Assembly: GCA_037157565.1 (NCBI GenBank)
Contig: JAZHRO010000013.1
Location: forward strand, 73,091,501 to 73,155,500
Origin: Thalassia testudinum
Lineage: Eukaryota > Streptophyta > Magnoliopsida > Alismatales > Hydrocharitaceae
DNA length: 64,000 nucleotides
Direction of reading: 5' to 3'
Notes under the pieces: model-generated
Databases searched by the model: none
Told to the model about the DNA's origin: nothing
The model's input: the letters and a program-made list of their open reading frames with translations, nothing else
In this document: positions 23,558 to 36,149 of the stretch, in pieces
Numbering within the stretch: the stretch's first letter is position 1
Layout: each line of letters opens with the position of its first letter
Made by a program: the position numbers and the translations under genes

Positions 23558-23562
23558 CTTGC
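23558..23562. repeat. Target duplication of element E, right (CTTGC)
   Basis: Exact partner of 13148-13152; solo LTR A resumes immediately after it with CCTCCACA. Confidence 0.95.
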
Positions 23563-23775
23563 CCTCCACAATCTGCGCACCCTCGCCTGACTACCCTGGT
23601 TTGCCCAGTGGGCCTAACAAGTCGGTGTAGTAAGGCTAGCAGAACCCCGGGGCTCGTGGGGTGGCTAGTGCTCTCCCCGGTACTGTGTACAGGAGGGCCA
23701 AAAGTCGATACAAAGTGGCCAGACTTAACCCCGGGTCCCTGGGGCGGCTAGCTCTACTCTGCACTGAACAGGAGG
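23563..23775 (-). mobile_element. Solo LTR A, part 2 of 3
   Basis: It continues LTR A after element E, with the family words GGTTTGCCCAGTGGGCCTAA and CCCCGGGTCCCTGGGGCGG. It stops at GGAGG (23771-23775), the left target duplication of solo LTR B. Confidence 0.85.
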
Positions 23776-24665
23776 TGTAACGACCCGGTTCCTGAATCCT
23801 TACGAGATACGAGAATCGGATCGACTCGACAGATCCCAAGACCCAGTCGTCCAACGAGAAAGTAACCAAAAGAGCAGTAAAATAAACCACATTCACAATG
23901 TATATAACTAGCAGTAACAAAATACAGCAGTAAATAAAGAAATACTACAGTATATACCATCATAACAGTAGAGAATTAAGCATATACATAAACATGAAGC
24001 TTACGATGAAAAGAGTACAGGGGTAACAGAAACTACTCACAACAACAACAAGAAAAGTACAGTGGGTACTACAAGTAACACTACTGGGCTCTACTAGGCC
24101 CAGCGCCCTCTGCAGCCGCTGACTCTGGCTGCTCAACACCTGGTCCTGAAAAGGTAATAAATGTGACACGTCAGCGAAACACTGAGTAGTGTGGCAACTA
24201 AAAGCTAAGAAGCAGTAAGGTGGACAGTAGTTGTTATATTTTCTTTCTTTCTTTCTTTATATTCTTCTCATTTATTCATTATTGAATTATTTCTCAGATC
24301 CTTCTCTTGATCTCGAATGTTCCTCGTAGGAACGATCTTGATTGCAGACTTTTTCGAAAAGTAGAAGTAACACGTGGTGCTCTCCTGGCCGGGAGAGTCC
24401 CCCGTGGTGGTCCTACCCTCAGTCAACCACCCCAAGGTCGCTGACAGACGTAACGGTGACTACGGCATGCACGATAAACGCACGGGTAGCTACCCCGCAC
24501 TGGCACGTGGTCAGTCATTTCCGTTAACGGGTGCGCCCAAAGCACAGCACGGAACCAGTATAGGGCAGAGCCCTCTCAGTAACAGGGACCCAACCCTCCA
24601 CAGTAACCAAACAGGGGTCTTGCCCCTCCACAGTCCGCGCACCCTCGCTTGACTACCCTGGTTTG
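23776..24665 (-). mobile_element. Solo LTR B, part 1 of 2
   Basis: Begins TGTAACGACCC, the reverse complement of the LTR 3' end, after GGAGG. The right duplication is GGGGG at 29147-29151, one change. This part is 890 bp and is interrupted at GTTTG by solo LTR C. With 27357-29146 the total is 2680 bp, one full LTR, with no internal region. Confidence 0.85.
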
Positions 24666-27351
24666 TGTAACGACCCGATACCCGAGTCCCTACGAGACAC
24701 GAGAACCGGACCGACTCGACTAATCCCAAGACCTAGTTGACTAATGAGGAAGTAACCAAAAGAGCAGTAAAATAAATCACATTCAACATGAAGTATAACT
24801 AGCAGTAACAAAATACAACAGTAAGAAAAAAGAACTACTACAGCATATACCACCACAACAGTAGAATAACATTTAACATAACAAGAACTACAAGTAAAGA
24901 AAAGTACAGAGAGTAACAAAAACTACTCACTACAGTGGAAACAAAAAGGGCACAAAAGAGCAGTGGTAACTCTACTGGACCCTACCCGGCCCAGCCTCCT
25001 CTGCAGCCGCTAACCCTGGCTGCTCAACACCTGGTCCTGAAAAGTAACGAGTGTAGCACGTCAGCGAAACGCTGAGTAGAGTGGCAGCTAAACTAAAGAA
25101 ACAGTAAAGTGTATAGTAGCTATTTTATTTTCTTTCTTCCTTTATTTACGTCTTTCTATTTTTTTTTTATAATTTATCTATTTCTCAGATCCTTCACTTG
25201 ATCTCGAATGTTCCTCGTGGGAACGATCTTGATTGCAGTCTTCTCCGAACAGTAGAAGTAGCACGTGGTGCTCTCCTGGTCGGGAGAGTCCCCCGTGGTG
25301 ATCCTACTCTCAGTCAACCACCCCAAGGTCACGGACAAACGTAACGGTGACTACGGCACGCGCGCTAAACGCACAGGTAGCTAACCCGCACTAGTACGCG
25401 GTCAGTCGTTTCCGTTAACGGGTGTGCCCAAAGCACAGCACGGAACCAGTACAGGGCAGAGCCCTCTCAGTAACAGGGGTCCAACCCTCCACAGTAACCA
25501 AACAGGGGCCTTGCCCCTCCATAGTCCGCGCACCCTTGCCTGACTACCCTGGTTTGCCCAGTGGGCCTAACAAGTCGGTGTAGGAGGCTAGCAGAACCCT
25601 GAGGCCCGTGGGGGAGCTAGTGCTCTCCCTACACTAGTAGCTTTCCTCGGTACTACGTACACGAGGGCCAGCAAGTCGGTACAAAGTGGCCAAACCTAAC
25701 CCCGGGTCCCTGGGGTGGCTGGCTCCGCTCTGCACTAAACAGGTAACAGGTACTTCCCTTGGTACTACGTACCCAAGAGACAGCACACTTCCACGTCTTT
25801 CTTTCTCAGTTCCATTTCATTCTCTTTCCAGGAGTTCTACTCCTAATTCCCCATAGGGTTCCAGCTCCTTTAATTCAACACAATTCGGTTTCACCTTCCA
25901 GTTTCAGGTTCATACAACCCATGTTCTCAATCATGTTTATTTATTCATAACAGGTAGCTGTTAAATCAATTCACAGGCAGCTATTTGTTCCTTTCCACTT
26001 TTTCAAGACTACAGTATTCATATATTCCACTAGTTTTCCCATCCTAGGATTCATGCCGTACCCTAGGATCTATCATACAATCTAGTTTTCCAGCCCTAGG
26101 ATTCATGCAACATCCTAGGATATATCATTCAATCTAGTTTCTCATTCCTAGGATTCATGCAATGTCCTAGGTTCTATTAATTGTTCCATAATTGTAACAA
26201 ATTATGATAATAATTTCTAAAGCCACTCTACTAGTTACAACGGGAGTGCTGGGGGCATGGTCGGGAATCCCACCTGCCTCCGCAACCCCCGAGATTGCAA
26301 TGGAACGGGATCCTATCACAAGGATCAAACACAAGGAGTTTCTCAAAACAGCATATAATTACTGTAGACGGGTAGAAGATTTAATTCCGAAAAGAACGCA
26401 ACTCGAAACGCGAAAAACGGACTTCGAACGGGCCCTAAACGGGTCGAAAACGACAAAACAGTGCAAAATCAGATGTCTGGAACCTCTTCCAGACGTCTTA
26501 AAATAAGGATCAGATGGTACCTTAGCTCTGTATAGTCTTTCAGACGTCCAGAAGCCTGCAGGGGCGTCTGGCCTAGTTCCCAGACGTCCGATGGTCACCC
26601 AGAACGTCTGGAAGTCTTTCCCGTCGTCTGGCACTGCAATCAGACGTCTGATTCGTGTTGGATGGCGAATCTCAGAACCTGCACGTACCCATTCCTCGTT
26701 CTTAGTACGGACGGTCGAAGAAAAGGACGAAGTACGAAAATAACTTACCTTTCAGACGTCTGGACAGTCCTCCATACGTCTTCCACATCGTCTGGTTGGA
26801 AACCCAGACGTCTAATTCTGGAAAAACTTCCAGAATCAGAGCGTGACTCGCCCTTCGCCCACGACGCACGGCCGTGCCGCACCTCGTCCGCCTGCTGCTC
26901 GAGCTGCAGCTGACCTCCCGCGTCACTCCGTGCCCGTTGCGCCCTCGCCAGCCGGCTCTCGCTGCCCCGGAAAGCTCGATCCCTCACGGCCGAGCGCCTC
27001 CTCCCTCGCGCAGCACCTCCTCCCGCACTCACCGCGACTGTCGCTGTCGCCGCTCGCTCGCGCTCGCACTCGCTGGAAGAAGGAGGAGGAGGAGCGGATG
27101 TGATGAGAGTGAGGGAGAGGGCGAGGCTTTTTAAAGCCGCGTGGGGAGAGGGAGAGAGAGAACGGAGACTGCGGTCGCAGGAGAGAGGGAAAAAGAGAGA
27201 GGTGCGGCAGTTGCGGGTTTGCGCGTGCCTGCGCGCAGACGCAGCCCTGCATGCCACCCAAATAAAATCCCAGACGTCTGGAAGGGGTTCCAGACGTCTG
27301 GGCCACCTCCCAGACGTCTTAAAAAAAATGTCTTGGAATGCGTTCCTAACA
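24666..27351 (-). mobile_element. Solo LTR C (innermost of the B stack), 2686 bp
   Basis: An uninterrupted minus-strand LTR that begins TGTAACGACC and ends CGTTCCTAACA, with an exact 5 bp duplication GTTTG at 24661-24665 and 27352-27356. It carries the family's AGACGTCT words, GC-rich block and hairpin (26812-26839). It is diverged from element E, including a longer A run near 27321. No coding region is present. Confidence 0.9.
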
Positions 27352-27356
27352 GTTTG

Positions 27357-29146
27357 CCCAATGGGTCTAACAAGTCGGTGTAGGAGGGCTAGTAGAACCC
27401 CGGGGCCCGTGGGGTAGCTAGTGCTCTCCCTACACTAGTAACTCTCCTCAGTACTGTGTACACGAGGGCCAAAAGTCGGTACAATATGGCCAGACCTAAC
27501 CTCGGGTCCCTGGGGCGGCTAGCTCCGCTCTGTACTAAATAGGGAGACAGTTGCTCTCCTTGTTACTCCGTACTCAAGGGCCAGCTCACTTCCCCAATTC
27601 TATTCCATTCACTTTCCAGGAGTTCTACTCCTAATTCCCCGTAGGGTTCATGCTCTTTTAACTCAGCCAATTTAGGTTTCACCGTTCCAGCTTTATATTC
27701 ATATAACCCATGTTCTCAACAGTGATTATTCATTCTTAAATAGGCAGCTTTTAACCAATTTACAGGTAGTTATCGTTTCCTTTCTACTTTTCTAAGACTG
27801 TAATGTATATGTATTCAACTAGTTTTCCAACCCTAGGATTTATGCCATACCCTAGAATCTATCATTCAATCTAGTTTGTCCTAGGATTCATGTAATGCCC
27901 TAGGATCTATCATTCAATCTAATTTTTCAGCCCTAGGGTTCATGCAATGCCTTAGACTCTATTAATTGTTTCATAAATGTACAATTTTTGATAAATAATT
28001 TAAAGGGCCACTCTACCCGCAAAACCGTAAGTACTGGGGGCGTGGTCGGCAATCCCCAGAGCCGTAAAGGAACGGGGTCCTAACACAAGGATCAACACAA
28101 GGAGTTACTCAGAACAGTATATAATTATTGTAAATAGGTAGAGAAATTAAATCTGGGAAGAACGAAACTTGAAACGCGGAAAACGGACCCTAAACGGGTC
28201 AAAAACAACTAGTCTGTCCAAAATCAGACGTCTGGAACTTCTTCCAGACGTCTTAAAAGGTAGCTCAAGTCATACCTTAGTCTACGTAGTCCTTCAGACG
28301 TCCAGAAGCCCGCTGGAACGTCTGGACTTGGTTTCCAGACGTCCGATTGTCACCCCGGACGTCTTGAAGCCCTCTCCGTCGTCTGGTGCTGTGCTCAGAC
28401 GTCTGATCTATGTGGGATGGCGAGCCCTTGCACCTTCCTGAGCAAGTCCTGCACACACACACACCCGCTCTTATCATGAAAGGGTGCAGAAGACCTTGGC
28501 GGAATGGCTGCATGGTCGTACACGCGAAAGGAGAGGATAAAAATAACGTACCTGTCAGACGTCTGGACCTTCCTCCAGACGTCTCCTGCATCATCTAGAG
28601 GTAAGTCCAGACGTCTGATTCTAGGAAATTTTCCCAGAATCAGGACCTTTTCGCTCTTCGCCCGCAGTGCACGGCTGTGCCGCGCTACGTCCACCTGCTG
28701 CCTGAGCTGCAGCAGCTCCTCCGCAGCACCCCACTCTCGCTGCTCTCCCGCCGGTCGGCTCTAATTGCCCTGGCAAGCTCGCACCCTCGCGGTCGAGCTC
28801 CTTCTTCCTCTCGCAACAGCTTCTCCTCCCCACACGCCGGCAGCAGTCGCTGCTGCCGCTCTCACTCACCTGCTCTCTCGCTGACAGGGAGAAGGAGAAG
28901 AAGAAGGCTGTGGAGTGAGGGTGAGGGGAAGCGTATTTGTAAGGTAGTCGCGTGGAGAGAGAAAGAGGAAAGGCGGCGTCCTCAGGGAGGGAGAGGAAAG
29001 AGAAGGAGGGCGGTGGGTTCAGCCTAAGCGCGCATGCGTGCAAACGCGAACCCGTACGCCGAAATAATTTAATACCAGACGTCTAGGAAGGCTTCCAGAC
29101 GTCTGGCCAGACGTCTTAAACGATGCTTGATGCCCTGTTCATAACA
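27357..29146 (-). mobile_element. Solo LTR B, part 2 of 2
   Basis: Resumes with GCCCAATGGGTCTAAC directly after the duplication of C, and ends GTTCATAACA. It contains AGACGTCT pairs, the GC-rich block (about 28640-29040) and the hairpin at 28615-28643. Confidence 0.85.
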
Positions 29147-29151
29147 GGGGG

Positions 29152-30730
29152 ACAGTCGCTCTCCTTGGTACTTCGTACTCATGGGCTAGCTCACTTCCCC
29201 AATTCCATTCCATTCACCTCTTAGGAGCTCTACTCCTAATTCCCCGTAGGGTTCTTGCTCATATTTCTTTAACTAAGCCAATTTAGGTTCCATCATTTAA
29301 ACTTTAATTTTATATAGCCCATGTTCTCAATAGTTAATATCCATTCATAAACAAGCAACTGTTATCCAATTACAGGCAATTATCATTTTTCTTTCCACTT
29401 TTCCAAGACTGCAATTCATATATTCACGACATTCGTTTCGGTGTTTCTGTTCCTAGGATTCATGCCACACCCTAGGGTCTATCATTCAATCTAGTTTTCC
29501 AGTCCTAGAGTTTATACCATACCTTAGAATCTATTAATTATCTCACAAGTGCATAAATGTTGATAAATAATTAAAGGGAGCCACTCTACCCGCAAAATCG
29601 GGAGTACTGGGGGAGTGATCGGCAGGTCCACGTGCCTCCGCAACCCCCAGATCCGCAACAGAACGAGGTCCTATCACAAGAATCAAACACATGGGAGCTA
29701 CTCAGAATAGGATACAAGTACTTTAAACAAGTAGAGAAACTAATTCTGAGAAGAATGAAATTTTAAACGCGGAAAACGGACTTCGAACGGACCCTAAACG
29801 GGTCAAAAACGACAACCCTGCCCTAAATCAGACGTCTGGAATACCTTCCAGATGTCTTAAACGATGGTTCAGATCATACCTTGCTTCTGCGTGTTCTTCA
29901 GACGTTCAGGATCCCGTTGAACCGTCTAGACTTAGTTCCAGACGTCCGACTGTCACTCCGGACGTCTGGAGACTCTCTCTGCCGTCTGGTGCTGTGCCCA
30001 AACGTCTGATCTGTGTGGGAGGGTGTGCCCTTATGCCTTCCCGAACGAAACCTGCACGCATACGCAACCGACCTCAACACGGCAAAGAGGCAGAATCCTT
30101 CGGCGGAACAGCTTGCATGGCCGTACACGCGAAAGGAAGAAGAAAAGAAATATTGTACCTTTCAAACATCTGGGTCTCACTCTAGACGTCCCCCACGTCA
30201 TCTGGACGTAGGTCCAGACGTCTGATTCTGGGAAAATTTCCCAGAATCAGGACCTGCTCGCCCTCTGCCTGCTACGCACGGTCGTGCCGCGTCGCGCTCG
30301 CCTGCTACCTGAGCTGTAGAAGCACCGGGGCAACTCCCCCAGCACCGTGCTCCCGCTGCGCACCCGCCGGCCGACCCTGGTTGCTCCGGCGAGCTCGCCT
30401 CTCTTCCTTACGCGCTCGCCTCTTCTCCCTCTTGTTGCACCTCCTCCTCGCCCTCTCACTCTCACGCTGTGACTGGAAGAAGGAGACGATGGAGTGGTGG
30501 CGAGGGAGAGGAGAGGGGGAGATATTTGAAGGTGCCGTGGGGAGAGAGAGAGGAAGAAAAAGATGGTGCCTGCAGGATGGGGAGGGAAGAGAGAGAAGAA
30601 AAGAGGGCGGCAGGTCAGTTTGCGTGCGCATGTGCGCAGACTCGCAATCGTACGTAGCAAAAATTAATTTCCAGACGTCTGGACCAACTCCCAGACATCT
30701 TAAAAGATGTTTGATGCCGTGGTCTTAACA
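29152..30730 (-). mobile_element. Solo LTR A, part 3 of 3
   Basis: Resumes with ACAGTCGCTCTCC after the GGGGG duplication of B, and ends GTCTTAACA before TGTCA (30731-30735). It holds the LTR 5' region: GC-rich block, AGACGTCT words (many decayed to variants such as AAACGTCT) and a long hairpin at 30222-30250. Confidence 0.85.
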
Positions 30731-30735
30731 TGTCA

Positions 30736-31817
30736 AGATTAAGTTTTTTCAATTAAGCTCAAGTTTAGATCCGGGTGGCCATAATATAGGATTCCAAAGG
30801 TAGATCTTACCATCACTTTTTATTATGTAGAATTTAGTTTCCACATTTATAGTTGGTCCATGGTTTTGATGTCATTTTTAATAGCTTGGAATTAAACCTA
30901 AGTTTAATTGAAAAAAAATTAATCTCTATAATTTGTTAGGTATGTTCACAAAAAAATAAAAAAGAAAAACACTCATTAGATATGAGCCTAATAAACCAAA
31001 GACCATCAATTAAAATATTTAAGCCTAAATTTTTAAGAAGTAAGCCTCAATTTCATGAATTTCTATATAGGAATATTTTTGGATGGCGTAACAATCTTGC
31101 CATGGGGTTATATTTGTTTCTACTTTATTACATGTTGTCTGCTCAATTAAAGTTTATATAGTCAACTACTGTCATAGTCGACTAGATCACTTTGTAATTA
31201 GCTAAAATAAAAGAACTTATCTTAGTGAGGGTTTTGACCTTTGAATCCAAATTTGATTACCTTAAAATTTATCCACGATTGCTTGCTAATATTTCTAACT
31301 TTTGAATGCTAATTTTATGGTAAATAAATGTATCCAAAAACTTGCAAGATTTGGAAGTCTTCAGATAAATGAGGTAACTCGTTGAAGCCTGATATCAAGG
31401 GACAACATCATAGAAATATTCATTGTTCCACTAAACAAGGAGAGGTTTAGGAATGACTCCAAGGGTGTGCGAACATCATCCCATCATCGTAGGGTTGTTT
31501 AGACCCTAGAACTTTAAGAGAACTATTGAATCATCCCATCACTTATTTTTAATGTTGGATATTGGTTGGATCTTCTAGAAAGGATCAAGGATTATCTCTT
31601 ATTTTTTAGCTATGAGGGCTTTTCAATAATGGCAAAACATTGAGGGTTCAAATTTTAACTCTCAATTTCGTTAGGAGGGAATATAACTAATGTTTGGATA
31701 AAATCCTCAACCCTTCGGGCCTGTTTGAATGCGAGATAAGTGGAGGGATATCCCTCTTAAGAGGGTTTGGGACACTATTCATAAAGGATTGAGTACTATT
31801 TATCACTTTCTATCAAC
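30736..31817. other. AT-rich stretch, no gene recognised
   Basis: No frame or RNA gene is supported. GGGCCTGTTTGAATGCGAG near 31718 resembles the outer end of a plant MITE, but I found no matching second end. Confidence 0.45.
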
Positions 31818-33506
31818 TGTTGGTGCAAGGGCATAACGATCGTTAATTTTGATGATAACAAATACTTGTTATTTAACACTTGCTCTGAGTTTAAGTTTTC
31901 GGGATAATTGCAAATAGATACAGGTGTGAAGGAGCTCAAGCTTGTGTCTATGGTGGATTGGTGGAGTTTGGTGGAGGAGGAGCTTCGCATGGAGCGAGAG
32001 CTTGAAGATAAGAAGAATATGATAGACATTTTGTTCTATGTATTTTTATTCTTGTCGTTTTGTATCTTTGTTCTTTGCTCTCTTCTTGCTTAGAATATTT
32101 GTTAAATAGTCTCAAACTAACAAAACAGTAGTCTTAGGAACACTTACTCAACCCTAAGATGCTTAGACATCTCTTAGAGAACTTAGAAAACCAAAGTATG
32201 CATCAGGCAGCCTGATCAGACGTCCAATTTGGACGTCAGACGTCTAATCTTAGATTTTAAGACGTTTGACTGTTTGATCAGATATTGAAAACACTTACGC
32301 TGAAAACCCATTCTCTGTTTGTCAGTTTCAGACGTCTAGCCCTTAGTCCAGACGTCTGAGGATCTTGCCAGATGTCCAACTAGAAGACCGTTGGCTTATC
32401 TTAGAGGATTAACCCTGAATCTGATTTACATCTACTTTTAGACGTCTATAGAGTATTCCAGACGTCTAATAAATAGATGTTAAGCTAAGATCTGGCCCAA
32501 ATCATTATTGTCAAATGATTATATCTGTTTGAGTTTCGGAAAATCTATTCTCGTAGAGATTTATGTTTCCAGACGTTCAAACCTTCTGCTAGACGTTCGA
32601 TCTATTGTCTGTGCAACTTATCACTAGAACCCAATTCTGATTTTACGAAAATAGAAAAGAAACCTTCTTAGGATTGGACATTTAATTATTAGCCCAGATG
32701 TCTTATAATTGAATCTTAGATGTTCGTCTTGATGCAACTCTGTCTAGATCTTCTACCCTTCTAGATTAAACGACCGATTCCTAGATCAGACGATGGCTTA
32801 AACGTCTAACCTTAGAATCAGATATCTGATAACCTTGTCAGAATCTTTAATGACCCTAGTTTCGGCTTGATTTACCTTAGGATTATTCCCAACAACTATT
32901 GAAGCCTTCCAATGGCTAGAAGAGGCTTCTAAACCCTTCCTAGGGCCTCTATAAATAGAAGAAGACCCTTCCTTTGCAACACACACCAAAGAATACTACT
33001 TCCACTCATATTGTGTCTAGGAGAAGAAAGGAATCACCTAGAAGTGTTGTTGCCCTCTAAGTCCTCTGGCAGCCATTCGAGAGCACCGTCACGCTGCCGA
33101 CTTCATGTCGTACCACTTCAACCTAAGGAAAGTCCTTTTGTGCCTATAGAAGCTAGTTTAATTTACATTCACTTCGTTGCTCTATAGGATATTGTAATTG
33201 TTTTTGTTGGGTATTTGCCTTACGAATTCCCGTCTCTCTCACGAGACAAAATATCTTCGTGAAGATGAGGGGTTTAAGATACGGTACCCTTGTTCAAAGT
33301 AGCGTGGTTGTAAGAGGTTGTACTACTCTTGTTTAACTAGTACGTTAGTTGATTTGATCGACTAGGTTGATCAACAAATCTTAAGTCAAGAAGCTTAGGT
33401 GGTGGTTTTTACCTGGATCGGGGTTTCCATCTACAAATTCTTGTGTTCTTGTGATTGTTGATTGTATTAGTTTTGCTTTATTTATCACGTAAATCTCACC
33501 CCTTCA
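31818..33506 (+). mobile_element. Apparent solo LTR, copia-like, rich in AGACGTCT
   Basis: Starts TGTTGGTGCAAGGGCA and TTTTGATGATAACAAA, a start common in long plant copia LTRs. It contains a TATA box (32950-32958) followed by a typical leader, and ends near CACCCCTTCA at about 33506. No primer site or coding region follows, so it is probably solo. Five exact AGACGTCT words plus many variants lie between 32220 and 32830. The right boundary is approximate, and a target duplication could not be fixed (TCAAC before; TCAAT at 33504-33508 is a possible partner only if the end is moved). Confidence 0.55.
32950..32958 (+). promoter_or_regulatory. TATA box of the copia-like LTR
   Basis: TATAAATAG lies in a GGGCCTC...GAAGAAGACC context, with a CA-rich candidate start site about 30 bp downstream (AACACACACC). 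Confidence 0.6.
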
Positions 33507-33910
33507 ATTAGAACTTATATTAACATTCAAATTAAATCATTTAATTATATCACATCGACATCAATATAAATTAAAATATACATACTTTAACATAATATAT
33601 CCATTAAAATATATTTACTATATCATACTAACCCACTTACACCTATATTTTAATATTAAATAAATAGACACTAATATCACATCAACACATTAATTATTTT
33701 ATCAACTAATTATTTCACCGCATAAACAAATGAGTACCGGTTGACCTAAGAGATTTTTCAAACTCTTTTCCAAGCCTTTCATTTCAACTTTTAGATCAAT
33801 ATCACATGTGTCTTTCCACATAACACACGTACCGTTTAGGATACGTGACCCTTTTTTAATAAGGAGTTCAAAAAAGTGCAAAAAAAAAAAACTCGTAAAA
33901 AGCCTTTATC
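33507..33910. other. Very AT-rich stretch, no gene
   Basis: Simple AT-rich sequence with many ATATCACATCA-like words and an A run near 33880. Nothing else seen. Confidence 0.5.
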
Positions 33911-33913
33911 TAA

Positions 33914-34211
33914 GGTTGTGTTTGGCAGCTAACTTACAGCAGGAATAGAAGTTAAGAGGTGGGTTAAGAGGGGTTTTAGATATGAGGTGCATGAGTTTCG
34001 AGGCATAAAGTTCATTAATACTCTCTCTTTTCACATATAACTTAAAAAACAATACCTAATAATTATTATCCATTACATAAAAATCCATTATCTCTCTCTC
34101 CTCTCTCTCAAATTCAACGTAACAATCATTATAAATCTATTAATCAAATACTTCTTATATTTATTCTACTCCAAATTTATCCCAAGTAACACTTCCCGAC
34201 CAAACGCAACG
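33914..34211. mobile_element. Tourist-like MITE, 298 bp
   Basis: The ends GGTTGTGTTTGG and, on the other strand, CGTTGCGTTTGG match at 10 of 12 positions, and TAA is duplicated at 33911-33913 and 34212-34214. A 3 bp TAA/TTA duplication and small size fit PIF/Harbinger-derived Tourist MITEs. It has no coding capacity. Confidence 0.55.
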
Positions 34212-34214
34212 TAA

Positions 34215-34920
34215 ACAGGTAACACTCGATACTTATCCTATCCGTACACTATTTTCTCCCGAGTCTAAACGCCGACAAAACCCTTCCCCATCCCCATTAA
34301 CGTCCTCTATCATCTGCTTAATCCATCCCCATCGACCTTACCGCCTCCCCCAAGTCTCCTCCACCGTCGACCACTTCTCCATCTGGTCTTCCCGCCGGCA
34401 GCGACCCTCCACGCAATACCACCTCCGGCGACGTCCTCCCCTTATCTCTCCCCTTCCTCCACCGCCGGTTTCTCCCCTTACCTTTCTCCTCCACCGACTG
34501 CAGGTTGAGGGGAAGAAGGGGGGGTGCATCTGGGGTCCCCACTTCAAGGTAAATCATATTCCTTAATCCCTTATGTTTACCTCCTCTAATCTTCCCTCTT
34601 TTCCTTTGGATTTAAGGGGAGGGATTGAAGAAGAAAGTTGTTGCACGGCCTTGAAGTCGAGGAAAGAGGAGGAGGAGCAGGACTGGGAGTTGCGGCGGCT
34701 ACAACTTCACCGCCACCACCGCCCTTTCCATCGGCCAAGGGAGGAAGGTAGGGACTGTTACCAGGCTCTCGCTTTTAATTTCTCTTGTTCCCTACGATGT
34801 GGAACGGTTTTGCGTGACCCAAAAGAAGGGAGTTGGATCCTGATTTTGGTGGATTTTGGCTGCATGTTAGAATTATGTTATAAAACAGGGTTATTGGGGG
34901 TTAACTGATGGCATTGGTTT
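34215..34920. other. GC-rich patch, possible first exon or promoter region of a host gene
   Basis: GC content rises sharply at about 34300-34540 and 34620-34760 relative to its flanks. There are possible splice donors at CAAG|GTAAAT (about 34549) and GAAG|GTAGGG (about 34747). Open frames exist on both strands (34573-34908 plus; 34318-34557 minus), but none shows a domain I recognise. It could be a 5' UTR or first-exon region whose downstream exons I cannot find. Confidence 0.25.
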
Positions 34921-36149
34921 TAAGGGGGGATTCGAGGGTTTTTTTTTTGATGGTTTTGTTGTTCTCTCAATGTATTGTTTGGGATGATGAAGTTTCCTTG
35001 ATGTGCTCATGGTGTTTGAGGGTTTAGACTCTGGCATAAATGGGTTCTATGATGTTTAGACCCTAATTAGAGCTAAAGTAAGCCCATGTATGGTCAAAGA
35101 CCCTAGTTTGTGAGTAATGGTAGACTTAGACTTGATTGAATTAGGCCAAATTGTAGGGAAGCTCTGATGGCCTAATGCATGGTTTAAACTAAGTCTTAAA
35201 GCTTCTTATTAAGACTAAAGGGGTCCTATTTGGCTAAGTAAGGCCTAACCATTGAATAGTAGATTAATAATCCCATTAAGATCTCCAATAATTATGGTAA
35301 TGGGTTTTTAGGCCTATTGCCATGGGATGCATATCGTAGCTTGAGAGGACAGATGTGCTAATTGGGGTTAAAGAGGAACCCTTATTGGCTAATGTGGAGC
35401 TCTGTCATGTGCTTCCGTCGTTATATTGTGTATTCATGGGGTGTACCCACTTCTCCATTTTTTGTAATATTGTGGTGGTGAATGCATACAGGTTGTGAGC
35501 TGTGCCCACGTTAGACTATATTGTGTTGTAGGTGATTTCTATTTACAGGCACAGATTTGGGGAAAAATACAACAAAACAGGGAAAATTGTGCTGGATTTT
35601 CTACAAAATTTTTACCCTTAAGGAAATAGCTAAAATTTTTCCCTTTTCCCCTGCTACGTGAAGAAACCATGGGTCTAAGAAACAATTGAGGGTTGGTTAA
35701 GTAACCTTGGATAAGTTGCACCTAGGAGCACTTCCTAGGATGTTTACCTACATATGTAAAAATATTTACGCTTGACTACTAGCTAGTGAGCTAATAAAGT
35801 TGGGTCTTAAGTGCTTGAATTATCCAAGAGAGGTTACTGTATGGTTAATAACTAGGAATAAGTGAGAATCAGTTAGTTGATTGCTAAGAGGTTGCGTAAG
35901 AATTTCAGCCTGGATGAGGTGGACAGTGGATCCATAGGAAACCTGGATGGCGCAAGAAAAGGGCAAGTAGATGGGTTTCTACTTGAGACATGGATCCAAA
36001 ACTAGACAGTTCCTGATGGTAGAGATTGGTTGAGGATCTGCAACAAAGACTAGAGGGTGCTTATGAAGGATCCTATGTGGGATAGTCTTCCAAGGATTGG
36101 AGTGGTCCTATGTGGAATACTATTCCAGGGATCTCAAGTGGGGTCACAG
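34921..36149. other. No gene recognised
   Basis: Only short frames. Two similar 25-35 bp stretches built on CCTATGTGG.ATA.T..TCCA.GGA lie at about 36070 and 36104. Confidence 0.4.

Noticed and set aside
23563..30730. Reading solo LTRs A, B, C as one complete minus-strand retrotransposon
   Set aside because: Each LTR has its own target duplication and there is no primer site or coding region between them on the minus strand.
32218..32830. Treating this block as a fragment of the gypsy LTR
   Set aside because: Apart from the AGACGTCT-type words there is no collinear similarity, and the flanks carry a copia-like LTR start and TATA context.
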